Under the pieces are notes generated by a model. It did no database searches. It was given only the letters and a program-made list of their open reading frames with translations, and was not told the origin of the DNA. DNA of 64,000 nucleotides from an uncultured Bacilli bacterium. GTDB lineage: Bacteria > Bacillota_I > Bacilli_A > RFN20 > CAG-449. Every line of letters begins with the position of its first letter. Positions within the stretch are counted from its first letter, which is position 1. The stretch is taken from NCBI GenBank assembly GCA_944332075.1, contig CALVJL010000002.1, forward strand, positions 1 through 64,000, written 5' to 3'. Of the stretch, positions 35,470 through 44,806 are shown one piece after another. The position numbers and the translations under genes are program-made.

Positions 35470-35496
35470 AAAATGGTTCATAACGAACCATTTTTC
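35470..35496. terminator. bidirectional terminator between hydA and htpG
   Basis: AATGGTTC, loop ATAAC, GAACCATT, flanked by A and T runs. It serves both convergent operons. Confidence 0.85.
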
Positions 35497-35503
35497 TTTT
35501 GCT

Positions 35504-37411
35504 TTATTTTGCAGCTTTAATCATTAACTGCGTCAGTTTCTTGGTGAATTCATAAGGGTCTTTTAACGGCATATTTTCCATTAATAAGGCTTCGTCGAGA
35601 AGAACTGATGCATAAGTTGATAATTCTTCTTTATCAGTGTTATAAACATTCTCTAAGGCATGGAATAATTCATGGTTAGGGTTGATTTCTAAGATTCTCT
35701 TGGCTTTTGGAGCGTTACCTTGGCTTAAAGCCGACATAACTTTTTCCATTTCGAATGAGAGACCTTCTCCGGAAACAAGGCAAACCGGTGAAGAATCAAG
35801 GCGAGAAGATAATTTAACTTCATCGACGTCATTGCCTAAGGCATCTTTAATCGCGGTTAATAAATCTTTCTTTTCTTCGCTGGTCTTTTCAATCTCTTTC
35901 TTTTCGTCATCGCTTTGCAAGTCGATATTGCCTTGAATAGATTTAAACTTTTTGTTATCGTATTCGCTTAAGATATCTGTGACGAATTCATCGATATCAT
36001 CGCTAAAGATTAAGACATCATAGCCCTTTTTCTTTAAAGCTTCCATCTGCGGCATCATTTCTGCAGCAGCTTTATCCTTCGCGGAGACATAGTAGATTTC
36101 TTTTTGATCTTCTTTCATCTCTGAGACATAAGTCTTTAAGGAAATATATTCATCATGGTTGATAGAATGATAGACTAAGAGATCTTTCAAATCATCTTTT
36201 CTTCTGCCAAATTCATCGTATACACCATATTTGATATTAACACCAAATTCTTTAAAGAATTCACTATACTTATTGAAATCATTTTCTTTCATCGAGGTTA
36301 ATTCATTTAAAATTTTCTTTTCGACAGAAGAAGCAATTTTCTTAAGTTGGCGATCTTGTTGAAGAATTTCACGGGAGATATTAAGGCTTAAATCACTTGA
36401 ATCGACCAGGCCTTTAACAAAGCGGAGATAATCAGGTAATAAGTCTTTGCACTTATCCATGATAAAGACTCCTTTTGAATAGAGTTGAAGACCTTTTTCA
36501 TATTGTTCTGAATAGAGGTTATAAGGTGCTTTCTTTGGGATGAAAAGCATTGCATCATAGCTAATTAATCCTTCAACGTGAGTGAAGATAGAGGTGAGAG
36601 GATCATCAAATTCATGGAATTTTTCTTTATAGAATTTATTTAAATCTTCTTGTGATACTTCGCTCTTATTCTTCTTCCAAAGAGGAATCATTGAGTTAAG
36701 AGTTTCTAATGTTGTTTCTTCGTGAGTCTTCTTTTCATCATCTTTATCTGGAACTTGATGAGTTACCATCATTTGAATTGGATAACGGATATAATCAGAA
36801 TATTTCTTGACTAATTCTTCAATTTTATATACTTCGAGGAATTCATCATAGTTTTCTTCTTCGGTATTATCTCTGAGATATAAGGTAATATCTGTTCCAT
36901 CTGAAGTCTTTGAACATTCTTCAATTTCGTATGTATCTTCACCTTCGGAGATAAAGCGGTAAGCTTTGTCGCTATAAGGTGATTTAGTTTCAACAACAAC
37001 TTTTTTAGCAACCATAAAGGCTGAATAGAAACCAACACCGAATTGTCCAATGATATCAATAGCGTCTTTTCCTTCTTTACCTTCAGCTTCTTTTAACTTC
37101 TTTAAGAATTCTGAAGAACCAGAGGAAGCGATTGTACCGAGGTTATTGTTAATTTCTTCATAAGTCATACCGATACCATTATCGCTAATTTTGATGGTTC
37201 TATTTTCTTTATTAACTTCAATAAAAATGCGGTAATCATTTCTCTTGGTTAATTTTTCATCATTGAGAGAGAGATAATGATATTTATCTATTGCATCAGA
37301 TGCGTTAGAAATAAGCTCTCTTAAGAATATTTCTTTATTAGTATAAATCGAGTTAATCATTAAATTGAGTAACCGTTTAGATTCAGTTTTAAATTCTTTT
37401 GTTTCTGCCAT
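35504..37411 (-). CDS. htpG: HtpG, Hsp90-family chaperone, 635 aa
   Basis: N-terminal GHKL ATPase motifs ELISNASDAIDK (about 33-44), DNGIGM (about 78-83) and GQFGVGFYSAF (about 118-128), then middle and dimerisation domains of normal length. It is a cytosolic ATP-dependent chaperone. AGGAGG precedes the ATG. It is transcribed alone from a sigma-A promoter overlapped by a CIRCE operator, so heat control by HrcA is likely. Confidence 0.97.
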   Translation of the reverse strand: MAETKEFKTESKRLLNLMINSIYTNKEIFLRELISNASDAIDKYHYLSLNDEKLTKRNDYRIFIEVNKENRTIKISDNGIGMTYEEINNNLGTIASSGSSEFLKKLKEAEGKEGKDAIDIIGQFGVGFYSAFMVAKKVVVETKSPYSDKAYRFISEGEDTYEIEECSKTSDGTDITLYLRDNTEEENYDEFLEVYKIEELVKKYSDYIRYPIQMMVTHQVPDKDDEKKTHEETTLETLNSMIPLWKKNKSEVSQEDLNKFYKEKFHEFDDPLTSIFTHVEGLISYDAMLFIPKKAPYNLYSEQYEKGLQLYSKGVFIMDKCKDLLPDYLRFVKGLVDSSDLSLNISREILQQDRQLKKIASSVEKKILNELTSMKENDFNKYSEFFKEFGVNIKYGVYDEFGRRKDDLKDLLVYHSINHDEYISLKTYVSEMKEDQKEIYYVSAKDKAAAEMMPQMEALKKKGYDVLIFSDDIDEFVTDILSEYDNKKFKSIQGNIDLQSDDEKKEIEKTSEEKKDLLTAIKDALGNDVDEVKLSSRLDSSPVCLVSGEGLSFEMEKVMSALSQGNAPKAKRILEINPNHELFHALENVYNTDKEELSTYASVLLDEALLMENMPLKDPYEFTKKLTQLMIKAAK

Positions 37412-37442
37412 AAGTTAGAAACCTCCTTTTGCACACAAAATA

Positions 37443-37484
37443 ATTATAACGCGCTTTTTAGCACTGTCAAGTTATGAGTGCTAA
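37443..37484 (-). promoter_or_regulatory. htpG promoter with CIRCE (HrcA) operator
   Basis: Promoter on the minus strand: TTGACA (37470-37465), 16 bp, TATAAT (37448-37443). CIRCE inverted repeat at 37458-37484: TTAGCACTG, 9 bp, GAGTGCTAA, one base off the consensus TTAGCACTC-N9-GAGTGCTAA. The operator covers the -35 box, so HrcA binding would repress transcription. Confidence 0.88.
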
Positions 37485-37514
37485 TTTATTTCTAAAAAAA
37501 ATAAGCCACAAGGC

Positions 37515-37769
37515 TTAATTTCTTTTCTCTAGCAGATTGTTCAACATTTTTTCTTCGTCGCTAGTGAAGGATTTATCTTCAACAATTGAAACGAAGAGAT
37601 TCATCAAAGATGGATAAACATGTACTAAATCTTTGTCATTAATAGATATTTCTTCACCGATGGTGTAATGACCGTTGATTAAGCAATAGTCAGTTGAACT
37701 TCTCATTATAGATTTGGACTGACATGATGCAATAATCAAACCAGATTTCAATGAAGTTTCGTTACCCAT
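37515..37769 (-). CDS. small hypothetical protein, 84 aa
   Basis: Not recognised. It is a soluble protein (MGNETSLKSGLIIASCQS...) with a helical C-terminus rich in Glu, Asp and Lys, and no membrane segment or cofactor motif. AGAGGTAA precedes the ATG. It follows the membrane-protein gene by 25 bp and may be in its transcript. Length and RBS support a real gene, but nothing suggests its role. Confidence 0.55.
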   Translation of the reverse strand: MGNETSLKSGLIIASCQSKSIMRSSTDYCLINGHYTIGEEISINDKDLVHVYPSLMNLFVSIVEDKSFTSDEEKMLNNLLEKRN

Positions 37770-37794
37770 AGTTACCTCTAGTAGTTACATCTTA

Positions 37795-38709
37795 TCAAAA
37801 TAAAGATTTATCGGCAATGAGTTTCTCTTTGTTTATAATTTGTAACCGCTTAGCAAAGAAAATATGGTAAATAATGTTGCTTGCTAAATATATAAGAAAT
37901 AAGTAAACAAAAAGTGAACCAAGAGTGAATACTATTGGAGCAGCATCATATATCTGATAAATAATCTCAACTGGAAAATTAATTGGTTCAGACAGAAGCA
38001 TTAAATTTGAATCGCATAAAATATTAATTAAAAGATCATATGTGATGATGATACCGGTAAAGTAAAGATAATATGGATAATTTTTCCAAGTAGGTTTAAA
38101 TAATCCGTTATATAAATAAAGCAGAGAACAATAAACTAATCCGCCATGATAGACAAAACTATGGATTGATAGAAAATGGAATAGAGGAACTGATGGTAAA
38201 GAAGTGGTTGGGCATATTAAAAATACTAAACCGCCTATTAATGCTCCTCCTCCAATATAAGCATCGGATATTTTACGGATAAATGGTGTATTTGCGCGGC
38301 TGAGCAAGGCAGCATATATGAATAATGAGCAGAAAAATAACGGCATCCATTCAATTAAGGAAACAAATTTAGTTTCATTAATAATGAATTTATACAGAAT
38401 TTTAATGATTTCTAAAATTAAGAAGAAAATTCCGATTCCAAATGTAATATTCCTAATTCTTTTTTCAGAAAAATTTTTAGTAAAAACAAAAAGAATCGCA
38501 ACTATAATCAAAGTAATACCCAGCGCGATAAAATGCGGAATATTGAAAAGACCATTAGGAGGTAATTCTCCTTCTTTTGCAAAAAAATCAAAAAATGAAA
38601 ATAACAAACCAATATTTAGCATACCAACATATGGTAAAACATTGCAGATAACAATTCTATAAGATAAAGTTATTAAAGTATAAAAAATAAAAAATGTGAT
38701 AATGAGCAC
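37795..38709 (-). CDS. YwaF/TMEM164-like multipass membrane protein, up to 304 aa
   Basis: About seven hydrophobic segments. The EWMPLFFCSLFIYAALL segment and a later HFLSIHSFVYHGGLVYCSLLYL helix with paired His resemble the YwaF/TIGR02206 integral membrane family, related to eukaryotic TMEM164. The role in bacteria is not established. The start is uncertain: a GTG at 38709 has no clear RBS, and an ATG at 38625 is the alternative. The 5' end lies about 50 bp from the opposing tRNA-Leu gene. Confidence 0.6.
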   Translation of the reverse strand: MLIITFFIFYTLITLSYRIVICNVLPYVGMLNIGLLFSFFDFFAKEGELPPNGLFNIPHFIALGITLIIVAILFVFTKNFSEKRIRNITFGIGIFFLILEIIKILYKFIINETKFVSLIEWMPLFFCSLFIYAALLSRANTPFIRKISDAYIGGGALIGGLVFLICPTTSLPSVPLFHFLSIHSFVYHGGLVYCSLLYLYNGLFKPTWKNYPYYLYFTGIIITYDLLINILCDSNLMLLSEPINFPVEIIYQIYDAAPIVFTLGSLFVYLFLIYLASNIIYHIFFAKRLQIINKEKLIADKSLF

Positions 38710-38757
38710 GTAACTTGTTGATTATCTCTATTAAATAATTTAAAATCATTAATGCAC

Positions 38758-38844
38758 GCTGGGCTGGCGGAACAGGTATACGCACAGGTCTCAAAAACCT
38801 GCGGAAGTGATTCCATGTGAGTTCGATTCTCATGCCCAGCACCA
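38758..38844 (+). tRNA. tRNA-Leu, anticodon CAA
   Basis: 87 nt with encoded CCA. The acceptor stem is GCTGGGC/GCCCAGC, the D-stem GCG/CGC, and the anticodon stem CAGGT/ACCTG with loop CTCAAAA, giving anticodon CAA (codon TTG). A long class II variable arm and the T-arm GTGAG-TTCGATT-CTCAT are present. It stands alone and is followed by a terminator. Confidence 0.97.
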
Positions 38845-38858
38845 TACAGATGAAACTT

Positions 38859-38906
38859 CCCCCATTTCTTTGCCCATTAGGGTATGATAGAAATGGGGGT
38901 TTTTGT
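38859..38906 (+). terminator. terminator of tRNA-Leu
   Basis: CCCCCATTTCT (38859-38869) pairs with AGAAATGGGGG (38889-38899), followed by TTTTTG. The 19-nt loop contains a small internal GCCCATTAGGGT hairpin. The stem is unusually long for this window. Confidence 0.8.
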
Positions 38907-39055
38907 TATGAAATATACATTAAAAGAAAAACTGGGGTACGTAAAGATAGCTTTTAATAAATTTGATTTACGAAATGTGTAGTTATTTTTTTAAAAGTGA
39001 TTGTTTATTTATGTGTTTTTCTTGTAACTATATTTTAAGGTGATAAAATCTAATT
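38907..39055. other. intergenic stretch, no supported gene
   Basis: Only a 24-codon frame (38908-38982) is present, without a ribosome-binding site or recognisable family. The rest is AT-rich and probably carries the corA promoter. Confidence 0.5.
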
Positions 39056-40018
39056 ATGATTACAATATTTAAAGAAAACGGAAAAGAAGTTTTAAGAAAC
39101 GATTACGAAGATATTAGCGGAATTGAAATCGAAAGCGGAAGCTGGATTCATATTAGTAATCCAACAGCCGATATCATCAATAGAGTTTGTGAATTAACTT
39201 CGATGTCAAACGAATTATTGTTATGTGCGCTGGATGATGAAGAATCTGCTCGTGTTGATACCGATGACGGAGATACTTTAATCGTTCTTGATACTCCATT
39301 AGCCATTGATGAAAGTAATGCTAACTACACGACAGTACCTTTTATCATTGGATATAATCGTAGCTATTATGTAACTATTTGTAAGCATGATGTTCCTTTG
39401 ATTAACGATTTATTTAGAAAAGTAAAAGTTATCGAACCGCATAAACATGTTAGATTGACTCTTTATTTTGTTAATGTTTTAGCCTCAATATTTATTACAT
39501 TCTTAAAAAGAATTAATACGCATACTGAAAATTTGGAAACAAAATTAAGAACATCGACAAAAAATAAAGAATTGCTTGAATTAATGGATACTAATAAAAC
39601 ATTAGTTTATTTCTCAACCGCGTTAAATGCTGATAAAGGTGTCTTAAGTCGTCTATTAAGAAGTCAAACTTATAAAAAATTTGAAAGCGATTTTGATTTG
39701 ATGGAAGATACTCAAGTTGAAATGGATCAAGCTATTGAAATGTGTTCGATTTACCGAAACATTCTTTCAGGTATGATGGATGCCTTTGCATCAATTATTA
39801 ATAATAATATGAACGTCATAATGAAAACTTTGACGGTTGTAACTATTATTATTTCCTTACCTACATTAGTTGCATCTATTTACGGAATGAATGTTAATGA
39901 TATGCCGTTAGCTGAGAATAAATTTGGATTTTGGATTGTTTTATCAATTTGTATTATATTCGCATTAATCGGTTCGATTGTTTTACTCTATATCGGTAGA
40001 GATAAAAAGAATCGTTAA
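39056..40018 (+). CDS. corA: CorA-family Mg2+/divalent cation transporter, 320 aa
   Basis: A long cytosolic N-terminal funnel (residues 1-255) is followed by two C-terminal transmembrane helices (about 260-280, 293-313) with the signature GMNV between them (SIYGMNVNDMP). Pentameric channel for Mg2+. Length is normal. No RNA sensor of the M-box or ykoK type is seen upstream. Two SHOCT membrane proteins follow but need not be related in function. Confidence 0.95.
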   Translation: MITIFKENGKEVLRNDYEDISGIEIESGSWIHISNPTADIINRVCELTSMSNELLLCALDDEESARVDTDDGDTLIVLDTPLAIDESNANYTTVPFIIGYNRSYYVTICKHDVPLINDLFRKVKVIEPHKHVRLTLYFVNVLASIFITFLKRINTHTENLETKLRTSTKNKELLELMDTNKTLVYFSTALNADKGVLSRLLRSQTYKKFESDFDLMEDTQVEMDQAIEMCSIYRNILSGMMDAFASIINNNMNVIMKTLTVVTIIISLPTLVASIYGMNVNDMPLAENKFGFWIVLSICIIFALIGSIVLLYIGRDKKNR

Positions 40019-40045
40019 TGAATAAAAAAAGAGGGGGTATTTATA

Positions 40046-40444
40046 ATGAAAACAGCTGCAAAAGTATTTTTAATTATAGGAATGGTAGGAAATTCACTAG
40101 GCTTAATTTTTAGCTTTTTAGGAACGCCGCTTATGCTAATCTTATCAGGATGTATGGCCGCAGTGATTTTACTTGTCGGTATATTTACTTTTAAGAAACT
40201 TGATACTGCACATAGCAAAAATGAAATTATTGGATGGGGTATTGCTTCATTAATATTAGTTAACTTAATTGCCGGTATTTTAGTTCTTTGCATTCCAGAA
40301 AGCGAATTTACAAAAAATGGAAGTGCACCGCTCTCTGCTAATGATTTAGAAAAGAAGCTTCAAGAATTAGAAACTTTAAGAAGCAACGGCACTATTTCTG
40401 AAGATGAATACCAAGATTTAAGAAATAGAATCTTAAATAAATAG
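40046..40444 (+). CDS. membrane protein with C-terminal SHOCT domain, 132 aa
   Basis: Three hydrophobic segments in residues 4-90, then a linker and a C-terminal helical pair (LEKKLQELETLRSNGTISEDEYQDLRNRIL) that fits the SHOCT domain, a short module often found at protein C-termini. It shares layout and N-terminal sequence with the next gene (MKTAAKVFLIIG versus MKIAARVFIYIG), so the two are tandem duplicates. Function is unknown. Confidence 0.75.
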   Translation: MKTAAKVFLIIGMVGNSLGLIFSFLGTPLMLILSGCMAAVILLVGIFTFKKLDTAHSKNEIIGWGIASLILVNLIAGILVLCIPESEFTKNGSAPLSANDLEKKLQELETLRSNGTISEDEYQDLRNRILNK

Positions 40445-40464
40445 CAAAGTAGGGGGTTATTTTT

Positions 40465-40947
40465 ATGAAAATTGCTGCGAGAGTCTTTATTTATATCGGT
40501 TATGTTCTTTCAATTTTTTGCACTTTGTTTATGCTAATCTTTGCAGTTAATTTTAGACCGGCTGTCCAGATATTAATTGATAATGGTGAAATTATTATTG
40601 ATGAAGAATCATTATTGATGCTGAGCACAATGATATGGGTTGCTCTTGTTATCGTTATTATTTATACTGTCGCAACTTTTATTGTTGGTATAAAAACTGA
40701 TAAACATTTAAAAAATGGTTTTACTGGTGATGGACAAATTATTCTTTATGGTGTTTTAAGCTTAATCTTCGTTAATATTTTAGCAGGGCTTTTTGTTTTA
40801 TTGCTCTTGGCTGTTAAGGAAGATGGTAATAACGATGAAGAACTTAATAAGCGATTAAACGAGTTAAAAGATCTGCTTGACAGAGGCTTAATTAACGAAG
40901 AAGAATATTCTGAACTTAAGAAAAGAGCTATCGAAAAAAACATATAA
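40465..40947 (+). CDS. membrane protein with C-terminal SHOCT domain, paralogue, 160 aa
   Basis: Three hydrophobic segments, the second preceded by an acidic loop (DNGEIIIDEES), and a C-terminal SHOCT-like pair (LNKRLNELKDLLDRGLINEEEYSELKKRA). It is a diverged copy of the preceding gene, 20 bp downstream, with its own AGGGGG ribosome-binding site. A terminator follows. No function can be assigned. Confidence 0.75.
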   Translation: MKIAARVFIYIGYVLSIFCTLFMLIFAVNFRPAVQILIDNGEIIIDEESLLMLSTMIWVALVIVIIYTVATFIVGIKTDKHLKNGFTGDGQIILYGVLSLIFVNILAGLFVLLLLAVKEDGNNDEELNKRLNELKDLLDRGLINEEEYSELKKRAIEKNI

Positions 40948-40976
40948 ATTATTAAGAAAAGAACAAAAAGATATCA

Positions 40977-41009
40977 ACATACTTATGAAAATAAGTATGT
41001 TTTTATTTT
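40977..41009 (+). terminator. terminator after the SHOCT genes
   Basis: ACATACTTAT, loop GAAA, ATAAGTATGT, then TTTTATTTT. Confidence 0.88.
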
Positions 41010-41055
41010 GATGTATAGTATAAAATTATAGGTGATTAATAGGAGAAATAACTCT

Positions 41056-43053
41056 ATGGATGCTAAAGAGAGAATTACAACTTTAACTAGACTTTTGAAT
41101 ACATATGCCTATCAATATTATGTCGAAGATAATCCTCAGATATCTGATTTTGAATATGATCAACTATATCAAGAATTAGTAACTTTAGAAAAGCAATATC
41201 CTCAGTATGCTCTTGATGACTCACCAACAAAGAGAGTTGCTGATAAAGTGCTTGATAAATTCGAAAAAATTACCCATGTCGTCAAAATGATGTCGATAGA
41301 TGATGTCTTTTCAATTGGAGAAGTAGAAAAATTTGTTGAAGATATTAGAAAAATAAATCCTAATGCTATCTTTAATTGCGAATTAAAAATCGATGGACTA
41401 TCTGTTTCTTGTATCTATGAAAATGGCCTTTTAAAAGTTGCTTCGACAAGAGGTAATGGGACAGTTGGCGAAATCGTCACGGATAATGCTAAAACCATTC
41501 ATGCAATCCCGTTAAAATTAACCAAACCGATTTCTATTGAAGCTAGAGGTGAGATTTTTATGCCGAAAAAATCACTTTTAAAATTAAATCAAGAACGTAA
41601 AGAAGAAGGCCTTGATGAATTTCAAAATTGCCGTAATGCCGCTTCGGGAACTATTAAATCTTTAGATAGCAAAATTGTCGCAAAAAGAAATCTAGATAAT
41701 TTTATGTATACACTTCTTGATGATAAAGGCGTAGTAACTCAAGATGGAGCTTTAAAAGAACTTGAAGAGTTAGGCTTCAAGGTTAATAAAGAAGGTAGGG
41801 TCTGCCATGATGTTCAAGAAATATCTGACTATATTGAATATTGGAGAACTCATAAAGATGATTTGCCATATCCAATTGATGGAGTTGTCATTAAAGTTAA
41901 TGAACTCAATACTTACGATGAAATAGGATATACGGTAAAATCCCCAAAATGGTGTATCGCTTTTAAGTATCCAGCTGAAGAAGCTTCTTCAATTTTAAGG
42001 AGCATTACTTTCCAAGTGGGACGGACAGGTGTAGTTACGCCGGTTGCTAATTTTGATACGGTTTATATTTCAGGAACAGATGTCTCAAGGGCAACTCTCC
42101 ATAATGAAGATTTTATTAAATTAAGAGATATCCGTGTCGGAGATGTAATTAAAGTTAGAAAATCTGGAGAAATAATTCCTGAGGTTTTCGCAGTTGATTT
42201 TTCAAAGCGCAAAGCTGATAGCAAACCTTTCCAAATGATTGAATATTGCCCTGTCTGCGGCAGTAAACTAGTTAGAAATGACGGAGAAGCTGATTATTTT
42301 TGCTTAAATCCAAATTGTAAGGCGAGAATACTTAATTCTTTAATCCATTTTGCTAGTAAACCAGCGATGAATATTGAATCTCTCGGTGATCGGTTGATTG
42401 AAAATTTTTATAACCTTGGATTTATCAAATCTATTCCAGATATATATCATCTTTACGAAAAAAGAGATGAGTTAATTAAATTAGAAAAACTCGGTGAAAA
42501 ATCGGTTGATAATATTCTTTCTTCAATCGATGTTTCTAAGTCGAATAATCTCGATAAAGTATTATTTGGACTAGGCATTAGAAACGTTGGAGCGAAAGTA
42601 GCGACTGTTCTCTGTGAAAATTTTGACACTATTGATAAATTAAAAAATGCAACAGTTGAGCAATTGACCGCAATTCCGGATATTGGATTAGTTATTGCTG
42701 AAAGCGTGGTTAGTTACTTTAAAAATGAAGCAAATTTAAAGATGATTGAAGAACTTCGCAGCTCTGGTGTCAATATGTCTTATAAAAAGAGAAATACTGT
42801 CGATGGAGCTTTTGCTCATAAAATTGTTGTCTTAACTGGTAATTTAAAAAATTATACCCGTGAACAGGCTTCGGATATCATTATTTCATTAGGTGGGTCG
42901 ACTTCTTCCTCAGTTTCTAAAAAGACAGATTTAGTTTTAGCTGGTGAAAAGGCTGGATCAAAATTAACTAAGGCTCAAGCTTTGGGAATTAAAATCATTT
43001 CTGAAGAAGAGTTTATGGAGATGATTAAAGCAAAGGAGGATGTTAATGAATAA
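41056..43053 (+). CDS. ligA: NAD-dependent DNA ligase LigA, 665 aa
   Basis: Essential replicative ligase. The adenylated Lys is in CELKIDGLSVS (K111), with the NTase and OB domains after it. A zinc finger CPVCGSKL...CLNPNC (about 396-420), helix-hairpin-helix repeats, and a C-terminal BRCT domain (about 590-665) complete the usual layout. I start at 41056 because AGGAG lies 10 bp upstream; an in-frame GTG at 41032 lacks an RBS. It overlaps the ABC exporter gene by 8 bp. Confidence 0.97.
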   Translation: MDAKERITTLTRLLNTYAYQYYVEDNPQISDFEYDQLYQELVTLEKQYPQYALDDSPTKRVADKVLDKFEKITHVVKMMSIDDVFSIGEVEKFVEDIRKINPNAIFNCELKIDGLSVSCIYENGLLKVASTRGNGTVGEIVTDNAKTIHAIPLKLTKPISIEARGEIFMPKKSLLKLNQERKEEGLDEFQNCRNAASGTIKSLDSKIVAKRNLDNFMYTLLDDKGVVTQDGALKELEELGFKVNKEGRVCHDVQEISDYIEYWRTHKDDLPYPIDGVVIKVNELNTYDEIGYTVKSPKWCIAFKYPAEEASSILRSITFQVGRTGVVTPVANFDTVYISGTDVSRATLHNEDFIKLRDIRVGDVIKVRKSGEIIPEVFAVDFSKRKADSKPFQMIEYCPVCGSKLVRNDGEADYFCLNPNCKARILNSLIHFASKPAMNIESLGDRLIENFYNLGFIKSIPDIYHLYEKRDELIKLEKLGEKSVDNILSSIDVSKSNNLDKVLFGLGIRNVGAKVATVLCENFDTIDKLKNATVEQLTAIPDIGLVIAESVVSYFKNEANLKMIEELRSSGVNMSYKKRNTVDGAFAHKIVVLTGNLKNYTREQASDIIISLGGSTSSSVSKKTDLVLAGEKAGSKLTKAQALGIKIISEEEFMEMIKAKEDVNE

Positions 43054-44779
43054 AGTAAAATACTTCTTTTCCTTTTATAAACCGCATTGGAAATTATTTG
43101 TTTTTGATTTATCATGCGCGTTTATTGTCGCTGGATGTAATTTGTTTTATCCAACGATTGCTAGAAACATTATCAATATTTATGTTCCGAGAAAAGAACT
43201 AGACTTAATTTTTATTTGGTCAGGAATTTTGCTCGCTGTCTATATCTTAAAATTAATTCTTAATTACTGCTTACAATATTGGGGACATATCGTCGGAGTA
43301 CGAATCCAAGGTGATATGCGGAAAACCATGTTTAAAAAATTAGAAAAGCTTCCGTATTCGTATTACGATGAAACTAAAACCGGAACTATCATGTCGAGGA
43401 TTATTAATGATTTGATGGATATATCGGAATTAGCTCATCACGGACCAGAAGATTTATTTTTATCAATGGTTACCTTTATTGGGGCTTTTGTCATTATTGC
43501 GATGATGAATATCTATTTAGCCTTAATCGTTTTTGTATTAATTCCATTTATTCTTTTTTTCTTGATTAAAAGAAGGAAAAAGCAAAAAGAAGCTTTTCGC
43601 CAGATGCGGATTAAAACCGGTGAAATCAACGCTCAAGTTGAGTCATCGATATCGGGAATTAGAGTTTCTAAAGCCTATGGGGCAACTGAACATGAAATTG
43701 AAAAATTTAATGAATCGAATATTTCATTCCAGCAAGCCCGCGGTGAAGCTTATCGGCAAATGGGTATATTTAATGCCGGGATTAATTTCTTTAGCGATAT
43801 GCTTTACTTGATTGCAATTTTAGCAGGTGGTGTATTCTTCTACTATGATTTAATCGATTCCGGTGATTTTACGGCTTTTATTCTTTATATCACTACCTTG
43901 ATTACTCCTATTAGAAACTTTATCGCTATTTTTGAACAAATTCAAAATGGGTCAACTGGCTTTGAACGCTTTGTCGAGATTATGAACGAAGAGGAAGAGC
44001 AAGAAGATACCGATGCAATTGAATTAAAAGATATTCATGATGAAATAAAGTATGAAAACGTTACTTTCCATTATGGAAAGAAAGATATCGATGAAGTTAA
44101 TTACGTCATCAAAGATTTTTCTTTAACAATAAAAAAAGGAGAAACTGTTGCATTAGTTGGACCTTCGGGAGGAGGTAAAACTACTTTATGTCATCTTTTG
44201 CCGCGCTTTTATGAAATAGATTCGGGAAGGATTACCATAGATGGAGTAGATATTCGTCGTTTTACTCGGGATTCATTAAGAAAACATATCGGTATCGTCG
44301 CTCAAGATGTATTCTTATTCTCTGGTACGGTTAAAGAAAATATTGCCTATGGTAACCTAGACGCTAGCGATGAAGAAATTAAAAAAGCTGCTCAATTAGC
44401 AAATATTGATAAGTTTATTGAAAGTTTGCCAGAAGGATATAATACTTATGTCGGTGAACGCGGAGTTAAACTCTCAGGCGGACAAAAGCAGAGAATATCT
44501 ATTGCGAGAGCTTTCTTAAAAAATCCAGAGGTTTTAATTCTCGATGAAGCTACTTCGGCTTTGGATAACGTAACTGAGATGCAGATTCAAGATGCTCTTG
44601 ATAAATTATGCGTCGGCCGTACAACGATTGTTGTCGCTCACCGCTTATCGACTGTTAAGAAGGCTGATAGGATTATTGTTATTACCGATAAAGGAATAGT
44701 CGAAGAAGGTAATCACGAAGAATTATTAAAGAAAAACGGATTATATGCTTCTTTATATAAATATCAATTTAGAGATTAA
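43046..44779 (+). CDS. ABC exporter, fused membrane and ATPase domains, 577 aa
   Basis: MsbA/LmrA-type half transporter. Six transmembrane helices lie in residues 15-310, then an ATPase with Walker A GPSGGGKTT (about 371-379), LSGGQKQR, Walker B LILDEATSALD and the switch H in VAHRLSTV. It probably exports lipids or drugs as a homodimer. AGGAGG 6 bp before the ATG at 43046 fixes the start; an earlier ATG at 43040 is too close to the RBS. It is the last gene of the ligA unit. Substrate is unknown. Confidence 0.92.
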   Translation: MNKVKYFFSFYKPHWKLFVFDLSCAFIVAGCNLFYPTIARNIINIYVPRKELDLIFIWSGILLAVYILKLILNYCLQYWGHIVGVRIQGDMRKTMFKKLEKLPYSYYDETKTGTIMSRIINDLMDISELAHHGPEDLFLSMVTFIGAFVIIAMMNIYLALIVFVLIPFILFFLIKRRKKQKEAFRQMRIKTGEINAQVESSISGIRVSKAYGATEHEIEKFNESNISFQQARGEAYRQMGIFNAGINFFSDMLYLIAILAGGVFFYYDLIDSGDFTAFILYITTLITPIRNFIAIFEQIQNGSTGFERFVEIMNEEEEQEDTDAIELKDIHDEIKYENVTFHYGKKDIDEVNYVIKDFSLTIKKGETVALVGPSGGGKTTLCHLLPRFYEIDSGRITIDGVDIRRFTRDSLRKHIGIVAQDVFLFSGTVKENIAYGNLDASDEEIKKAAQLANIDKFIESLPEGYNTYVGERGVKLSGGQKQRISIARAFLKNPEVLILDEATSALDNVTEMQIQDALDKLCVGRTTIVVAHRLSTVKKADRIIVITDKGIVEEGNHEELLKKNGLYASLYKYQFRD

Positions 44780-44780
44780 A

Positions 44781-44806
44781 AAAGGACCAACTGGTCCTTT
44801 ATTTTT
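44781..44806. terminator. terminator between the ABC exporter and degV
   Basis: AAAGGACC, loop AACT, GGTCCTTT, flanked by A and T runs. It works in either direction between convergent genes and overlaps the degV stop. Confidence 0.8.

Noticed and set aside
38908-38982. 24-codon frame after tRNA-Leu (starts MKYTLKEKLGYVKIAFN) as a transposase remnant
   Set aside because: It is too short, has no inverted repeats or further homology nearby, and the resemblance to transposase N-termini is weak.
39000-39055. Mg2+ riboswitch (M-box) before corA
   Set aside because: The region between the tRNA terminator and corA is too short and AT-rich and shows none of the conserved M-box sequences.
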